A DNA stretch of 64,000 bases from JAOUGY01 sp963785075 (lineage in GTDB: Bacteria; Actinomycetota; Acidimicrobiia; Spongiisociales; ZC4RG35), in NCBI GenBank assembly GCA_963785075.1, contig CAWATW010000006.1, positions 1-64,000 on the forward strand. The letters are read 5' to 3'. The notes under the pieces are model-generated. The model searched no databases. It was not told the DNA's origin and saw nothing but the letters and a program-made list of their open reading frames with translations. Shown here piece after piece: positions 16,546 to 25,089 of the stretch. The translations under genes and the position numbers were made by a program. Numbering within the stretch: position 1 is the first letter of the stretch; each line of letters opens with the position of its first letter.

Positions 16546-17466
16546 ATGCGCCCGCGCCCGCCCCTCCCCGCGTACATCTTGCTCGTCATCACCGTTGCCA
16601 CGCTTGGCTTCAACTGGCCGCTGCTCGCGATCGGACTCGATTCGATCGGCCCCTGGTGGATGGCGGCATTGCGGCTGCTCGGCGCCACGCTGGTGATCTG
16701 GGCCGTTGCGTGGGGGGGAAACCACATCAAGCGACCCCCGCGCTCCGATCTCCCGGTGGTGTTCTCGGTGGGAACCGTCCGCTTGCTCGCCGTCTTGATC
16801 CTCGTGCTGCTGGCCCTTCAGCGGGTGCCCGCCGGCAGGTCGTCGGTGCTGGTGTGGACGGCCAGCCTCTGGACCGTCCCCATGGCCGGCCTGTTTCTCG
16901 GTGAGCGCATGAACGCCAGGCGATGGGTGGGGCTCGCTGTCGGCGTCACCGGGATCGTGGTCTTGATGGAGCCCTGGTCGGCCCAGCTCTCACCATCGAT
17001 CCTCACCGGGTACGGGCTTCTTCTGCTGGCAGCTATTTCGAATGCAGGGACGGCCGTGCATGTTCGAGGTCACTCGTGGCGGTCCACTCCCCTCGAGCTG
17101 CTCCCCTGGCAACTGCTCCTGGCGGCCATACCCGCCTCTGCGGTCGCATTCATCGTCGAGGGACCCCCGCTTTTCTCCTGGACTCCCGTCCTGGTGGGGA
17201 TCGTCATCTACCAGGGGGTCCTGGCAACTGCCGTCGCGGTCTGGGCCCAGATCACTGCCCTCCAGTACCTGCCGTCGATCACCACCAATCTCACGTTGAT
17301 GCTGGTTCCGGTGCTCGGTGTGATCTCGTCGGCGATCGTGCTCCACGAAGCCGTCACGACTTGGGTGCTGGTGGGTGGCGCCCTCATCGCGGGCGGAGTC
17401 GTCGCCGCAGTGACACTCGACGAATTCCTCGTGGTTTCTCAGGCACCGGGACCCGCAGGGGCCTAG
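16546..17466 (+). CDS. EamA/DMT-family transporter
   Basis: A 306-residue membrane protein with about ten hydrophobic helices in two EamA repeats, the second from about residue 150. The ATG at 16546 directly follows the operator-like site and begins MRPRPPLPAYILLVITVATL, a basic N-terminus then the first helix. It is the second DMT protein in the window after 2946. The GntR gene follows by 46 bases on the same strand, so it may be in the same unit. A metabolite exporter or importer of unknown cargo. Confidence 0.86.
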   Translation: MRPRPPLPAYILLVITVATLGFNWPLLAIGLDSIGPWWMAALRLLGATLVIWAVAWGGNHIKRPPRSDLPVVFSVGTVRLLAVLILVLLALQRVPAGRSSVLVWTASLWTVPMAGLFLGERMNARRWVGLAVGVTGIVVLMEPWSAQLSPSILTGYGLLLLAAISNAGTAVHVRGHSWRSTPLELLPWQLLLAAIPASAVAFIVEGPPLFSWTPVLVGIVIYQGVLATAVAVWAQITALQYLPSITTNLTLMLVPVLGVISSAIVLHEAVTTWVLVGGALIAGGVVAAVTLDEFLVVSQAPGPAGA

Positions 17467-17484
17467 GCTCGACCGAGTTGGTAC

Positions 17485-17503
17485 ATCATATAGATTGGAG
17501 GAT
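17485..17503. promoter_or_regulatory. 19-bp operator-like site g, over the GntR gene leader
   Basis: ATCATATAGATTGGAGGAT contains the GGAGG ribosome site of the GntR gene that starts at 17513. A protein bound here would block the start of that gene, as expected of autoregulation. Confidence 0.55.
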
Positions 17504-17512
17504 GCACACTTC

Positions 17513-18181
17513 ATGAGTGGGTTCCCTCGCACCGCAGGCCAGTCGGCTGCCCGCATCATCCGACAACGCATCCTCACCGGCGAGCTGGCGCCGGGAGCGA
17601 TGCTGAATCAGAACGAGCTGGCCGAGGAATTCGGCATGAGCCGAATCCCCATCCGGGATGCGCTCCGCCTGCTCTCCGCCGAAGGTCTGGTGCAACTCCG
17701 AGCGCACGCCACGGCGTCGGTCACGCCGCTGAGCATTCACGATCTGGAGGAGCTGTACGAGCTTCGACTTAGCCTCGAACCGAAACTGTGTGGGATCGCC
17801 GCCCCCCATCTCACGGCTGCCGACATCGAAGAACTCGGACAGAAGCTCGGCGCCCTCGGAGCCACCACCGACACCGACCATTGGATGGCCCTCAACAACG
17901 ACTTCCACGAGATCCTCTACCGCCGTTCGAACCGACCGCGAACGATCCAGATCATCGATCGGACTCGCGAGGCGACGATCCGATACACCAGGATCTACCA
18001 ACAGTTCTCTCCGGAAACGGTTGAGGACGACCACCGAGCGATCTACGAGGCGGCCGCTTCGGGTCATGGTCGGCGTCTGGAATCTCTCGTGGCCGCCCAC
18101 CTGTCGGATGGATACGAGACCATGCTGACCTGGGTCGCCCAGCACCAGGATCTGGAGCCGTCGCAGGTCGGCGGTCGATAG
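17513..18181 (+). CDS. GntR-family transcriptional regulator (FCD type)
   Basis: A 222-residue regulator. The winged helix (LAEEFGMSRIPIRDALRLL, about residues 37-55) is followed by an all-helical FCD effector domain that often binds a metal through His and Asp (DFHEIL near residue 129; the AAH segment near residue 198). FCD-GntR proteins commonly control catabolic genes for organic acids and sense a pathway intermediate. I chose the ATG at 17513, 10 bases after GGAGG. Its leader holds a copy of the 19-bp motif found before nine other units in the window, making it the leading candidate for the shared regulator. Confidence 0.9.
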   Translation: MSGFPRTAGQSAARIIRQRILTGELAPGAMLNQNELAEEFGMSRIPIRDALRLLSAEGLVQLRAHATASVTPLSIHDLEELYELRLSLEPKLCGIAAPHLTAADIEELGQKLGALGATTDTDHWMALNNDFHEILYRRSNRPRTIQIIDRTREATIRYTRIYQQFSPETVEDDHRAIYEAAASGHGRRLESLVAAHLSDGYETMLTWVAQHQDLEPSQVGGR

Positions 18182-18239
18182 CCGACGAGAACGAGGAGAG
18201 ATTCCTACGGTGAGCGGGACTGGAAACCTCGTACCTGAT

Positions 18240-18350
18240 GTGGCCAGCCACAGGGCGTCTTGTGGCGTCTGGATGCGACGCTCACAGGATTCGGATGCCA
18301 CGCCGGCCGCCCTCTGGGCAGCCCGTCCCCCCTGCTGGGGGACACATGCC
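18240..18350. repeat. Dispersed palindromic repeat, copy B (partial)
   Basis: The core CTGGGCAGCCCGTCCCCCC followed by TGCTGGGGGACACA (18313-18345) matches copies A, C and D. The stretch before it, with GGCGTCTGGATGCGACGCTC, resembles the leader of copy C near 32475. The outer GGAATCCCCCC arm is absent or degraded. It lies in the 207-base gap between the GntR and dihydropyrimidinase-like genes. Confidence 0.6.
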
Positions 18351-18388
18351 TGCATCCGTCAACCCTCTCCACACCCGGGAGGACTCCC

Positions 18389-19759
18389 ATGACGCCCCGC
18401 ACCGTCGTCTTCACAGGTGGGCGCGTCGTCACTCCCGACGGTACGGCCGTCTCCGACGTCGTCGCAACCGATGGTGTGATCACGGCGATCACACCGCCTG
18501 GTGAGGCGCCCGGCAGCGGCGATCGAATCGACTGCGACGGGCTTCTCGTGATGCCTGGCATGGTCGACACCCATGTCCACCTGATGGACCCCGGTCCCAC
18601 CGATCGGGAGGACTTCCCCACCGGCACCAGAGCGGCATCGGCCCGTGGTGTCACCACGATCGTGGAGCACACCCACGCCGCACCGATTCGCAGCGTCGCC
18701 GACCTCGGCGAGAAACGCTCCCATCTGGCCGACCGGTCCAACGTCGACTTTGGGCTCGCCGCCCACGTGTGGCCCGACCGCATTCACGCCGTTCCCGAAC
18801 TCTGGGGCGCCGGCGCCGCGTTCTTCAAGATCTTCACGTGCACGACCCACGGTGTGCCGGGACTCGACCCGGCGATGCTCTCGGCTGCGCTCCACGCGAT
18901 CGGCGAGGTCGACGGGCGGGCCCTGATCCACTGCGAGGACGAGTCGATCACCGCCGAGGCAGAACGGATACTCCGCGCCGCCGATCGGATAGACCCCGGG
19001 CTGCTGATCGAGTGGCGAAATCGGGAAGCGGAAGAGGTCGCCGTGGCCGTCGCCGCCACGCTGGTTCGACGATCCGGTGCGACCGCCACCGTCGCCCACG
19101 TGTCGACGCCCGCCGTGCTCGACATCATCGACGCCGCCCGTTCCCAGGGTGCCGATATCGCGGCCGAGGCGTGTCCGCAATACCTGGCGCTCGACGAGGC
19201 CGAGGTGGTTACCGAGGGAGCTCTCCGAAAGTTCACCCCTCCCGCCCGGATCACGGGCCCGGACGATCGCCAGGCGATGTGGGCGGCCGTGCGTTCCGGC
19301 CGGTTCAGCCACTTCTCGACCGACCACGCGCCTTCGACGCTCCCCCAGAAGCTGGATTCCACCTTCTGGGATGCGCCTTTCGGACTTCCGGGCCTGGATA
19401 CGACATACCCGTTCCTCATCGACGCCGCTCTGCGGAAGATCATTCCGTTGGAGGTGGTTGCCGACATGGCGGCTGCGGCGCCGGCCCGGCGATACGGGCT
19501 TGCGCCCCGCAAGGGCCGTATCGAGGTCGGAGGCGATGCGGATCTCGTTGTGGTGGACCCGGATTCGACCTGGACGGTCGCGCGCAGCGAGATCATCTCG
19601 AAGGCGGGATGGAGCCCATACGAAGGCCGACAGTTCGTCGGAAAGGTCGTCTCGACGTACCTGAGAGGACAGCAGATCGCTCTCGACGGCCACAGCCACG
19701 ACTCCAGGACTGGGCGTTTCGTCCATGGTCTGGGGGCAGATCGACCCGGCTCCCAGTGA
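18389..19759 (+). CDS. Dihydropyrimidinase/allantoinase-like cyclic amidohydrolase
   Basis: A 456-residue amidohydrolase of the dihydroorotase group. The binuclear metal site looks complete: DTHVHLMDPG near residue 58, the carbamylated Lys in FFKIFTC near residue 147, ALIHCEDE near residue 179, VAHVSTPA near residue 236, and the Asp in STDHAP near residue 311. Members open cyclic amides such as hydantoins, dihydropyrimidines or allantoin. I chose the ATG at 18389, after GGAGGACTCCC; the longer frame runs into repeat copy B. A CoxL-like molybdenum hydroxylase follows, a pairing known from N-heterocycle and purine breakdown, but the substrate is unproven. Confidence 0.88.
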   Translation: MTPRTVVFTGGRVVTPDGTAVSDVVATDGVITAITPPGEAPGSGDRIDCDGLLVMPGMVDTHVHLMDPGPTDREDFPTGTRAASARGVTTIVEHTHAAPIRSVADLGEKRSHLADRSNVDFGLAAHVWPDRIHAVPELWGAGAAFFKIFTCTTHGVPGLDPAMLSAALHAIGEVDGRALIHCEDESITAEAERILRAADRIDPGLLIEWRNREAEEVAVAVAATLVRRSGATATVAHVSTPAVLDIIDAARSQGADIAAEACPQYLALDEAEVVTEGALRKFTPPARITGPDDRQAMWAAVRSGRFSHFSTDHAPSTLPQKLDSTFWDAPFGLPGLDTTYPFLIDAALRKIIPLEVVADMAAAAPARRYGLAPRKGRIEVGGDADLVVVDPDSTWTVARSEIISKAGWSPYEGRQFVGKVVSTYLRGQQIALDGHSHDSRTGRFVHGLGADRPGSQ

Positions 19760-19777
19760 TCGTATAGGATGCATGAT
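19759..19777. promoter_or_regulatory. 19-bp operator-like site b
   Basis: ATCGTATAGGATGCATGAT begins at the last base of the upstream stop codon and lies 39 bases before the CoxL-like start at 19817. It matches the consensus at 14 of 19 positions. Confidence 0.55.
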
Positions 19778-19816
19778 CCACTTCGAGAGGCACGGAATGC
19801 ACGAGGTCGACGACCG

Positions 19817-22111
19817 ATGACGACCCCCACCGGGCGCGTCCTCGGTCGACCCCTGCGCCGCCTCGAAGACCCCCGCCTCATCACCGGCCGGGGCCAGTAC
19901 GTCGATGATCTCCGCATGGAAGGCATGCTTCACGTCGCATTCGTGCGAAGCCCCGAGGCGCATGCCACCGTCGACAGCATCGATGTGATCGACGCGGCCG
20001 GACTCGAGGGAGTGGTCGCGGTCATGACGGCCGCAGACCTGGGACTCGACGGTCCGATGCCGAACGCCCACCCGCATCCCGCCATCACCGAGCCCCGCCA
20101 GACCTCACCGCTCGCCACGGAGGAGGTCTGCTACGTCGGCCAACCGGTTGCCGTCGTTGTCGCCGAATCTCGGGCCGTCGCCGCCGATGCCGCCGAACTG
20201 GTCTGGGTCGACTACACGGCGCTCCCTGCGGTCGCCGACCTGGAACGGGCGGCAGCGTCCGATGCGCATCGGGTCATCTCGTCCACGTCCGACAACGTGG
20301 TTGCATCGGTCAGTTCACGATTCGGCGATGCAGACGAAGTGTTCTCGAAGGCCGAGGTCCGATTCGAGCTTCGACTCCGACAGCATCGCGGGGCGTGCGC
20401 AGCCATGGAACCGCGCGGGGTCGTGGCGGTGAAGGACCCTGAAGGGGTAACCGTCTGGACCTCGTCACAAGCGCCGTACTCGGTCAAGAAACACGTCGCG
20501 GCCTACCTCGGACTGACGAATCTCCGCGTCATCGCACCCGATGTGGGAGGTGGGTTCGGCCCGAAGGGAATGGTCTACCCCGAAGAGTTCGTGTTGACGG
20601 CGCTGGCCGACCGATTGGGCGTCCCCGTCAAGTGGATCGAATCGCGCCGGGAGCACTTCCTCACCGTCAATCAGCAGCGAGACATGATCGCCGACCTGGA
20701 GGTGGCAGCCGGTGCCGACGGCAAGCTCCGGGGTCTCCGCGGGCGAATCCTGCACGACAACGGCGCCTACGTGCCCTACGGTCTGGTGCTGCACATGACC
20801 GGGCTCCAACTGATTCAGGGTCCGTACACCCTCGACGCAATGGACATCACCCTCGATGCCATCGCCACGAACGCGGTACCGACCAGTCCCATCCGGGGTG
20901 CCGCCCGCCCCAACGCCGTCTTCATCATCGAGCGGGTCATGGATGCGATCGCGGCCCGAACCGGTGTCGATCGTTTCGAGATCCGACGGCGAAACTTCAT
21001 CCAGGCCGATCGATTCCCCTACGAGTACCCGATCCCGGCCCGCTACGGGGGAAACCTCACCTATGACAGCGGCGATTATGTTGCGGCCCTCGAGGCCGTC
21101 AGCGAGTTGGCCGACCTCGCCGGCTTCGAAGAGCGCCGGATCAGAGCTCTGGCGGAGGGCCGACGCCTGGGCCTGGGGGTGGCCGCCTACGTCGAGGACA
21201 CCGGCCTGGGCCCGCACGAGCAGGCGCGGGTCGAGATCGGAGTAGACGGGTCCGTCACGATGATCACCGGTGCGGGTTCGCAGGGACAGGGACATGCAAC
21301 GGTGTTCGCCCAGATCTGTGCGGAGGCGCTGGGTGTCGATCCGGGCGACGTGATCATCCGTTCTGCCGACACCGATCTGCCCGGCACCGGCATCCCCACG
21401 GTTGCCAGCCGGACGGCCGTGACCGCTGGAGCCTCGACCGCGATCGCCGCCGAAGGCGTCGCAGACCTCCTCAGGAAGCTGGCGGCCGACCACCTGGAGG
21501 CCGCCGCGGCCGACCTCGTGATGGAAGGCGGCTCCGTCCGTGTGGCCGGGAGCCCCGGCGCCGAGGTCACGTTCGCCGAGCTCGCGTCGATCGGTGCCGA
21601 GCGTGGTGTTGCGCTCGCTGTCAGCGAGGCGCATCCGGCAGCTCGGCCACCGTACGCCTTCGGCTGTCACATCGCCGAGGTGGAAGTGGATGAGGAGACC
21701 GGGCTCGTGAAGGTTCTGAAGTACTCGGTCGCCCACGATTGCGGGACGATCCTCAACCCGATGATCGTCAACGGTCAGATCGATGGTGGGGTTGTTCACG
21801 GCCTCAGCAATGCGCTGCTCGAACGGGTCGTCTACTCCGAGGAAGGTCAGCCCTTGACCACCACGTTCATGGACTTCCGGATCCCAACCGCGGTCGACGT
21901 TCCCGCGGTGTCGAAGGTGCACACGGTCACACCGACTGCCGACAATCCTCTCGGCGCCAAGGGCGCCGGGGAGGGCGGCACCCTGCCGGCGATGGCAGTG
22001 GTTGCGTCGGCGGTCGAAGATGCGTTACGGGACCTGGATGTCTGGATCGACCAGTATCCGCTCAGCCCCCAAGTCGTCCGACGACTGCTTGCCGCGAAGC
22101 TGCACCCATGA
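19817..22111 (+). CDS. Molybdenum hydroxylase large subunit (CoxL/XdhB-like)
   Basis: A 764-residue molybdopterin-cytosine-dinucleotide-type large subunit of the xanthine oxidase family. It begins with GRPLRRLEDPRLITGRGQYV, has the cofactor motif GGGFGPKGMVYPEE near residue 245, and keeps the catalytic Glu in GAKGAGEGG near residue 721. The active-site loop reads PIRGAARPN, not the AYRCSFR of true CO dehydrogenase, so it is a general hydroxylase. I chose the ATG at 19817; an in-frame ATG at 19769 lies inside operator site b. No medium (FAD) or small (2Fe-2S) subunit gene is in the window. Its stop overlaps the next gene by four bases. Confidence 0.9.
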   Translation: MTTPTGRVLGRPLRRLEDPRLITGRGQYVDDLRMEGMLHVAFVRSPEAHATVDSIDVIDAAGLEGVVAVMTAADLGLDGPMPNAHPHPAITEPRQTSPLATEEVCYVGQPVAVVVAESRAVAADAAELVWVDYTALPAVADLERAAASDAHRVISSTSDNVVASVSSRFGDADEVFSKAEVRFELRLRQHRGACAAMEPRGVVAVKDPEGVTVWTSSQAPYSVKKHVAAYLGLTNLRVIAPDVGGGFGPKGMVYPEEFVLTALADRLGVPVKWIESRREHFLTVNQQRDMIADLEVAAGADGKLRGLRGRILHDNGAYVPYGLVLHMTGLQLIQGPYTLDAMDITLDAIATNAVPTSPIRGAARPNAVFIIERVMDAIAARTGVDRFEIRRRNFIQADRFPYEYPIPARYGGNLTYDSGDYVAALEAVSELADLAGFEERRIRALAEGRRLGLGVAAYVEDTGLGPHEQARVEIGVDGSVTMITGAGSQGQGHATVFAQICAEALGVDPGDVIIRSADTDLPGTGIPTVASRTAVTAGASTAIAAEGVADLLRKLAADHLEAAAADLVMEGGSVRVAGSPGAEVTFAELASIGAERGVALAVSEAHPAARPPYAFGCHIAEVEVDEETGLVKVLKYSVAHDCGTILNPMIVNGQIDGGVVHGLSNALLERVVYSEEGQPLTTTFMDFRIPTAVDVPAVSKVHTVTPTADNPLGAKGAGEGGTLPAMAVVASAVEDALRDLDVWIDQYPLSPQVVRRLLAAKLHP

Positions 22112-22890
22112 TCGCGGAAACGCCGGTCGGCAAGATCTCGTACGACCAGATCGGCAACGGCTCCGATCTCGTGTTGCTGCACTCGTTGCTCGCGGATCGC
22201 AGCGTGTTCGAGAGGGTGATGCCGGACCTCGCCACCCGGCACCGAGTGACACTCGTTGATCTCCCCGGCTACGGCACCACCGATCTCATCGAGCCGGGAA
22301 TCGTCAACTATGCACATCTGGTCGGCGGGCTCATGACGGCACTCGAGATGGAGCCGTCGTCCACCAGCCTGATGGGCAATGGCCTCGGCGGATTCGTCGC
22401 CGTCGCCACCGCCCTGCACCACGGCTCGTCATTCGATCGCCTCGTGATCGCCGGCGCTGGTGCCGGCTTCCCAGACGGCGGGACGGCGGCGTTCGAGACC
22501 ATGATCGACAAGGTGCGGGAGGGCGGCGTCGACGCCGTGCTCGAGATCGCCGTTCGCAGGATCTTCACGGAGGCGTACCTCGCCGACCACCCGGACGAGG
22601 GCGAGGAGCGGCGACGCGTGCTCCGCACAGCCGACCCCGAAGCCTTCGTTCGGGCCTGTCAGACGCTGATCGACCTCGATCTCCGCGGCGAGGTGGCAGC
22701 GATCCACAACCCGACACTGGTGGTCGTCGGCAGCGAGGACTCGGCCACCCCGCCTGAGATGGGCCGTGACCTGGCGAGTCGGATTCCCGGAGCCAGATTC
22801 GAGGTCATCGAGGGGCTCGCCCATGCCCCCCAACTACAGGACCCTGAGGCTTTTCTCGCAGTGGTCAGGCCATTTCTCGACGCCGGATGA
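22108..22890 (+). CDS. Alpha/beta-hydrolase fold protein lacking the nucleophile Ser
   Basis: A 260-residue alpha/beta-hydrolase. Strand and loop order are normal: LVLLHSLLADRSVFERV (oxyanion region), LVDLPGYGTTD, the acid in VVGSEDSATPP, and the catalytic His in IEGLAHAPQLQ. The nucleophile elbow, normally GxSxG, reads MGNGLGGF, with Gly where Ser is expected. The protein may therefore be a non-hydrolytic member, such as a cofactor-free lyase or a binding protein, or use another residue. ATGA overlap couples it to the CoxL-like gene. Confidence 0.85.
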   Translation: MIAETPVGKISYDQIGNGSDLVLLHSLLADRSVFERVMPDLATRHRVTLVDLPGYGTTDLIEPGIVNYAHLVGGLMTALEMEPSSTSLMGNGLGGFVAVATALHHGSSFDRLVIAGAGAGFPDGGTAAFETMIDKVREGGVDAVLEIAVRRIFTEAYLADHPDEGEERRRVLRTADPEAFVRACQTLIDLDLRGEVAAIHNPTLVVVGSEDSATPPEMGRDLASRIPGARFEVIEGLAHAPQLQDPEAFLAVVRPFLDAG

Positions 22891-22935
22891 CATTCGGGTC
22901 GAGCCCCCCGACGAGCCACGAAGGTCCCAGGTCTA

Positions 22936-22947
22936 CAGTCGATTGCA
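22936..22947. promoter_or_regulatory. Candidate operator, GCAATCGATTG family (site 4)
   Basis: CAGTCGATTGCA, one mismatch from the consensus, sits 28 bases before the cupin start at 22975 in the 84-base gap after the hydrolase. It overlaps TACAGT, a possible -10 element. Confidence 0.42.
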
Positions 22948-22974
22948 GCAGGCAGGAGCGAGAAGGAGCGACAG

Positions 22975-23352
22975 ATGGAAGCAAGCACCGACGTCGTTGA
23001 ACAGGGGACGTTCGACCCGGCCGAGTTCCAAGGCGAGCTTGCGGTCGCACGGGACAACCTGGCGGTCGGCACGTCTGTTTGGTTCGAGAACGACCGCATA
23101 CGGGTCTGGGAGATCCTCCTCCAGCCGGGCGAGCGAGGCCCATTCCACGCCCACACCACCAACTACTTCTGGACCGTCGTGGAGGGCTCGCGAGGGCTCC
23201 AGCGCTTCGCCGACGGAACCTATGCGGTGCGTGACTACCAGGTCGGAGAGACCAAGTATCTGGAGCACGGCCCCGACTCGGTGTTGATCCACGACCTCGA
23301 GAACATCGGGGACACTCCTCTTCGGTTCGTCACCGTGGAACTGTTCGGCTGA
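22975..23352 (+). CDS. Single-domain cupin protein
   Basis: A 125-residue cupin. Motif 1 is partly kept (PGERGPFHAHTTNYFWTVVEG: HxH present, Glu absent) and the distal His region reads DSVLIHDLENIGD. It resembles small cupins that bind a metal or carboxylate ligand and sit beside catabolic oxidoreductases. An AGGAGCGACAG ribosome site precedes the ATG. It begins a same-strand run with the PPOX, FAD monooxygenase and CoxL-like genes, probably from its own promoter under site 4. Confidence 0.83.
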   Translation: MEASTDVVEQGTFDPAEFQGELAVARDNLAVGTSVWFENDRIRVWEILLQPGERGPFHAHTTNYFWTVVEGSRGLQRFADGTYAVRDYQVGETKYLEHGPDSVLIHDLENIGDTPLRFVTVELFG

Positions 23353-23386
23353 GGAATACGGGCAAAGAGCGACGAAGGCAGGGAAG

Positions 23387-23905
23387 ATGTCATTCAAGGT
23401 TGCGAACTTCCGGCACGTGGCCGACGGGCTACAAGAGAACCAGTTCATGGTCGGTGACCACATCGAGCTCGACTCGCTCGACCAGCTCGATCCGGTGTAC
23501 CGGCGCCTGCTCGAAGAGCCGGTCACTGCGGTCTTGGCAGTGATGTCAGGAGATGGTCGACCGAGTCTCACGCCGGTCTGGATCGGGTACGACGGCGATC
23601 GTGTGCTGTTCAACTTCGCCGAACACCGCAAGAAGTGTGCATGGCTCGACGCCAACCCCCAGGTCACGGCCATGCTCATGAACCCGGCCAACCCGTATCA
23701 CTGGATGAGCATCAAAGCGACCGTCACCGACCGAGTCCACGAGGACGGGCCCAACGGCGAGCGAGCAACGCAGACCATCGACGAGGCGTGGACGAAATAC
23801 ACCGGAAACGAGCCGCCGTATGGGTTGCGCGACCCGGTGCGAAATGAACGGCGGGTGCTGTTCGAGTGCACCGTCGACTCGGTGGCGACGTTCGGGCTTC
23901 CGTGA
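23387..23905 (+). CDS. PPOX-fold F420/flavin-dependent oxidoreductase
   Basis: A 172-residue split-barrel protein of the pyridoxamine-phosphate-oxidase superfamily. The barrel includes TAVLAVMSGDGRPSLTPVWI and FAEHRKKCAWLDANPQVTA, the cofactor-phosphate region as in the paralogue at 11592, with a longer N-terminus. It may reduce an intermediate with F420H2 or FMN. It lies 34 bases after the cupin, and its stop overlaps the GTG of the next gene (GTGA), so the three genes should be translated together. Confidence 0.85.
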   Translation: MSFKVANFRHVADGLQENQFMVGDHIELDSLDQLDPVYRRLLEEPVTAVLAVMSGDGRPSLTPVWIGYDGDRVLFNFAEHRKKCAWLDANPQVTAMLMNPANPYHWMSIKATVTDRVHEDGPNGERATQTIDEAWTKYTGNEPPYGLRDPVRNERRVLFECTVDSVATFGLP

Positions 23906-25089
23906 CCGTCGGCCGTCGACGTGTCCTCGTGGCCGGCGGCTCGATCGGCGGACTGACCACCGCTCTGGTGTTGCGCGATCTCGGATACGACGTCGAGGTC
24001 TTCGAGCGGTCGGGTGCGGCGCTGCAGGATCGGGGGGCCGGCATCGTCGTACTCCCCATCACGGAGCGGTACTTCGTCGAACGAGGCGGCGAGGACAGCC
24101 GGGTCAGCCTGGAACTCACCGACTGGTCGTATGTCGACCGCGACGACACGATCATCTCGGCCGACCCCGACCACTTTCGCTTTGCCGGTTGGAACACCAT
24201 CTACCGCGCACTCATGGATGCCTTCGACGAGCGCAACTACCACCTCGACTCCGAGATGGTGGGGTTCGACCAGCACGATGACCGCGTCACCCTCCATCTT
24301 GCCGACGGGCGCACGGCCGAGGGCGACCTCCTGGTGTGTGCGGACGGCATCGCGTCCACGGGTCGCTCGATCCTGCTCCCCGATGTGCATCCGGAGTATG
24401 CCGGCTACGTGGCGTGGAGGGGCGTCGTCCCGGAGTCGCTGTTGAGCGAGGAGGCACGAGCCAAGCTGGCCGACGCCATGCTCTACCAGGTGCTCGACCA
24501 CAGCCACATCCTGGCGTATGCGATGCCGGATCACGACGGCCGCACCGAGATCGGGAATCGGGTGATCAACTACGTGTGGTATCGAAACGCATCCGAGGGA
24601 GACGAGTACCGCCGGCTCATGACCGACCGCGATGGTGTGTTCCGCCCAACCACGATGCCGGCGAACGCCATCCGTGACGAGCTCGTGGAAGAGATCCACG
24701 CGGTGGCACGCAGAGAGCTGGCTCCGACCCTCGCCGATGTCGTGCTGTCGGGCGGCAACCCGATGATCCAGGCGATCTTCGACCTCGAAGTCCCCCAGAT
24801 GGTCTTCGGCAGGATCTGCATCCTCGGAGACGCGGCATTTGGTCTCCGGCCCCACGTGGCTGCCGGGCAGGCGAAGGCGTGCGCCGACGCCTGGGCGTTG
24901 GCAGAAGCCCTGGCAGCGACTCCGGACGACGTGGATACCGCCCTTTCGGCGTGGCAAGAGAGGCAGTTGGCTCTGGGTCGCTCGGCACTGGAACGCACCA
25001 AGCGGATGGGGACCGCATCGCAATTCGATGGCACCATGGTGCCAGGAGACCCCGATTGGAAGTTCGGTCTGTGGAAGGCGGGAAATTGA
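23902..25089 (+). CDS. FAD-dependent monooxygenase (aromatic hydroxylase type)
   Basis: A 395-residue flavoprotein of the p-hydroxybenzoate hydroxylase-like class. FAD motif 1 is RVLVAGGSIGGLTTALVLRD; the DG motif is DLLVCADGIASTGRS; the GD motif is ICILGDAAFGLRPHVAAGQ. These enzymes add one oxygen to an aromatic or N-heterocyclic ring using NAD(P)H. I chose the GTG at 23902 overlapping the upstream stop; the track ATG upstream is in another gene. With two molybdenum hydroxylases beside it, ring hydroxylation is a reasonable theme. The substrate is unknown. Confidence 0.88.
   Translation: MTVGRRRVLVAGGSIGGLTTALVLRDLGYDVEVFERSGAALQDRGAGIVVLPITERYFVERGGEDSRVSLELTDWSYVDRDDTIISADPDHFRFAGWNTIYRALMDAFDERNYHLDSEMVGFDQHDDRVTLHLADGRTAEGDLLVCADGIASTGRSILLPDVHPEYAGYVAWRGVVPESLLSEEARAKLADAMLYQVLDHSHILAYAMPDHDGRTEIGNRVINYVWYRNASEGDEYRRLMTDRDGVFRPTTMPANAIRDELVEEIHAVARRELAPTLADVVLSGGNPMIQAIFDLEVPQMVFGRICILGDAAFGLRPHVAAGQAKACADAWALAEALAATPDDVDTALSAWQERQLALGRSALERTKRMGTASQFDGTMVPGDPDWKFGLWKAGN

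Noticed and set aside
19769..19816. ATG at 19769 as the CoxL-like start
   Set aside because: It lies inside operator-like site b and adds 16 residues with no family similarity; the family N-terminus starts at 19817.
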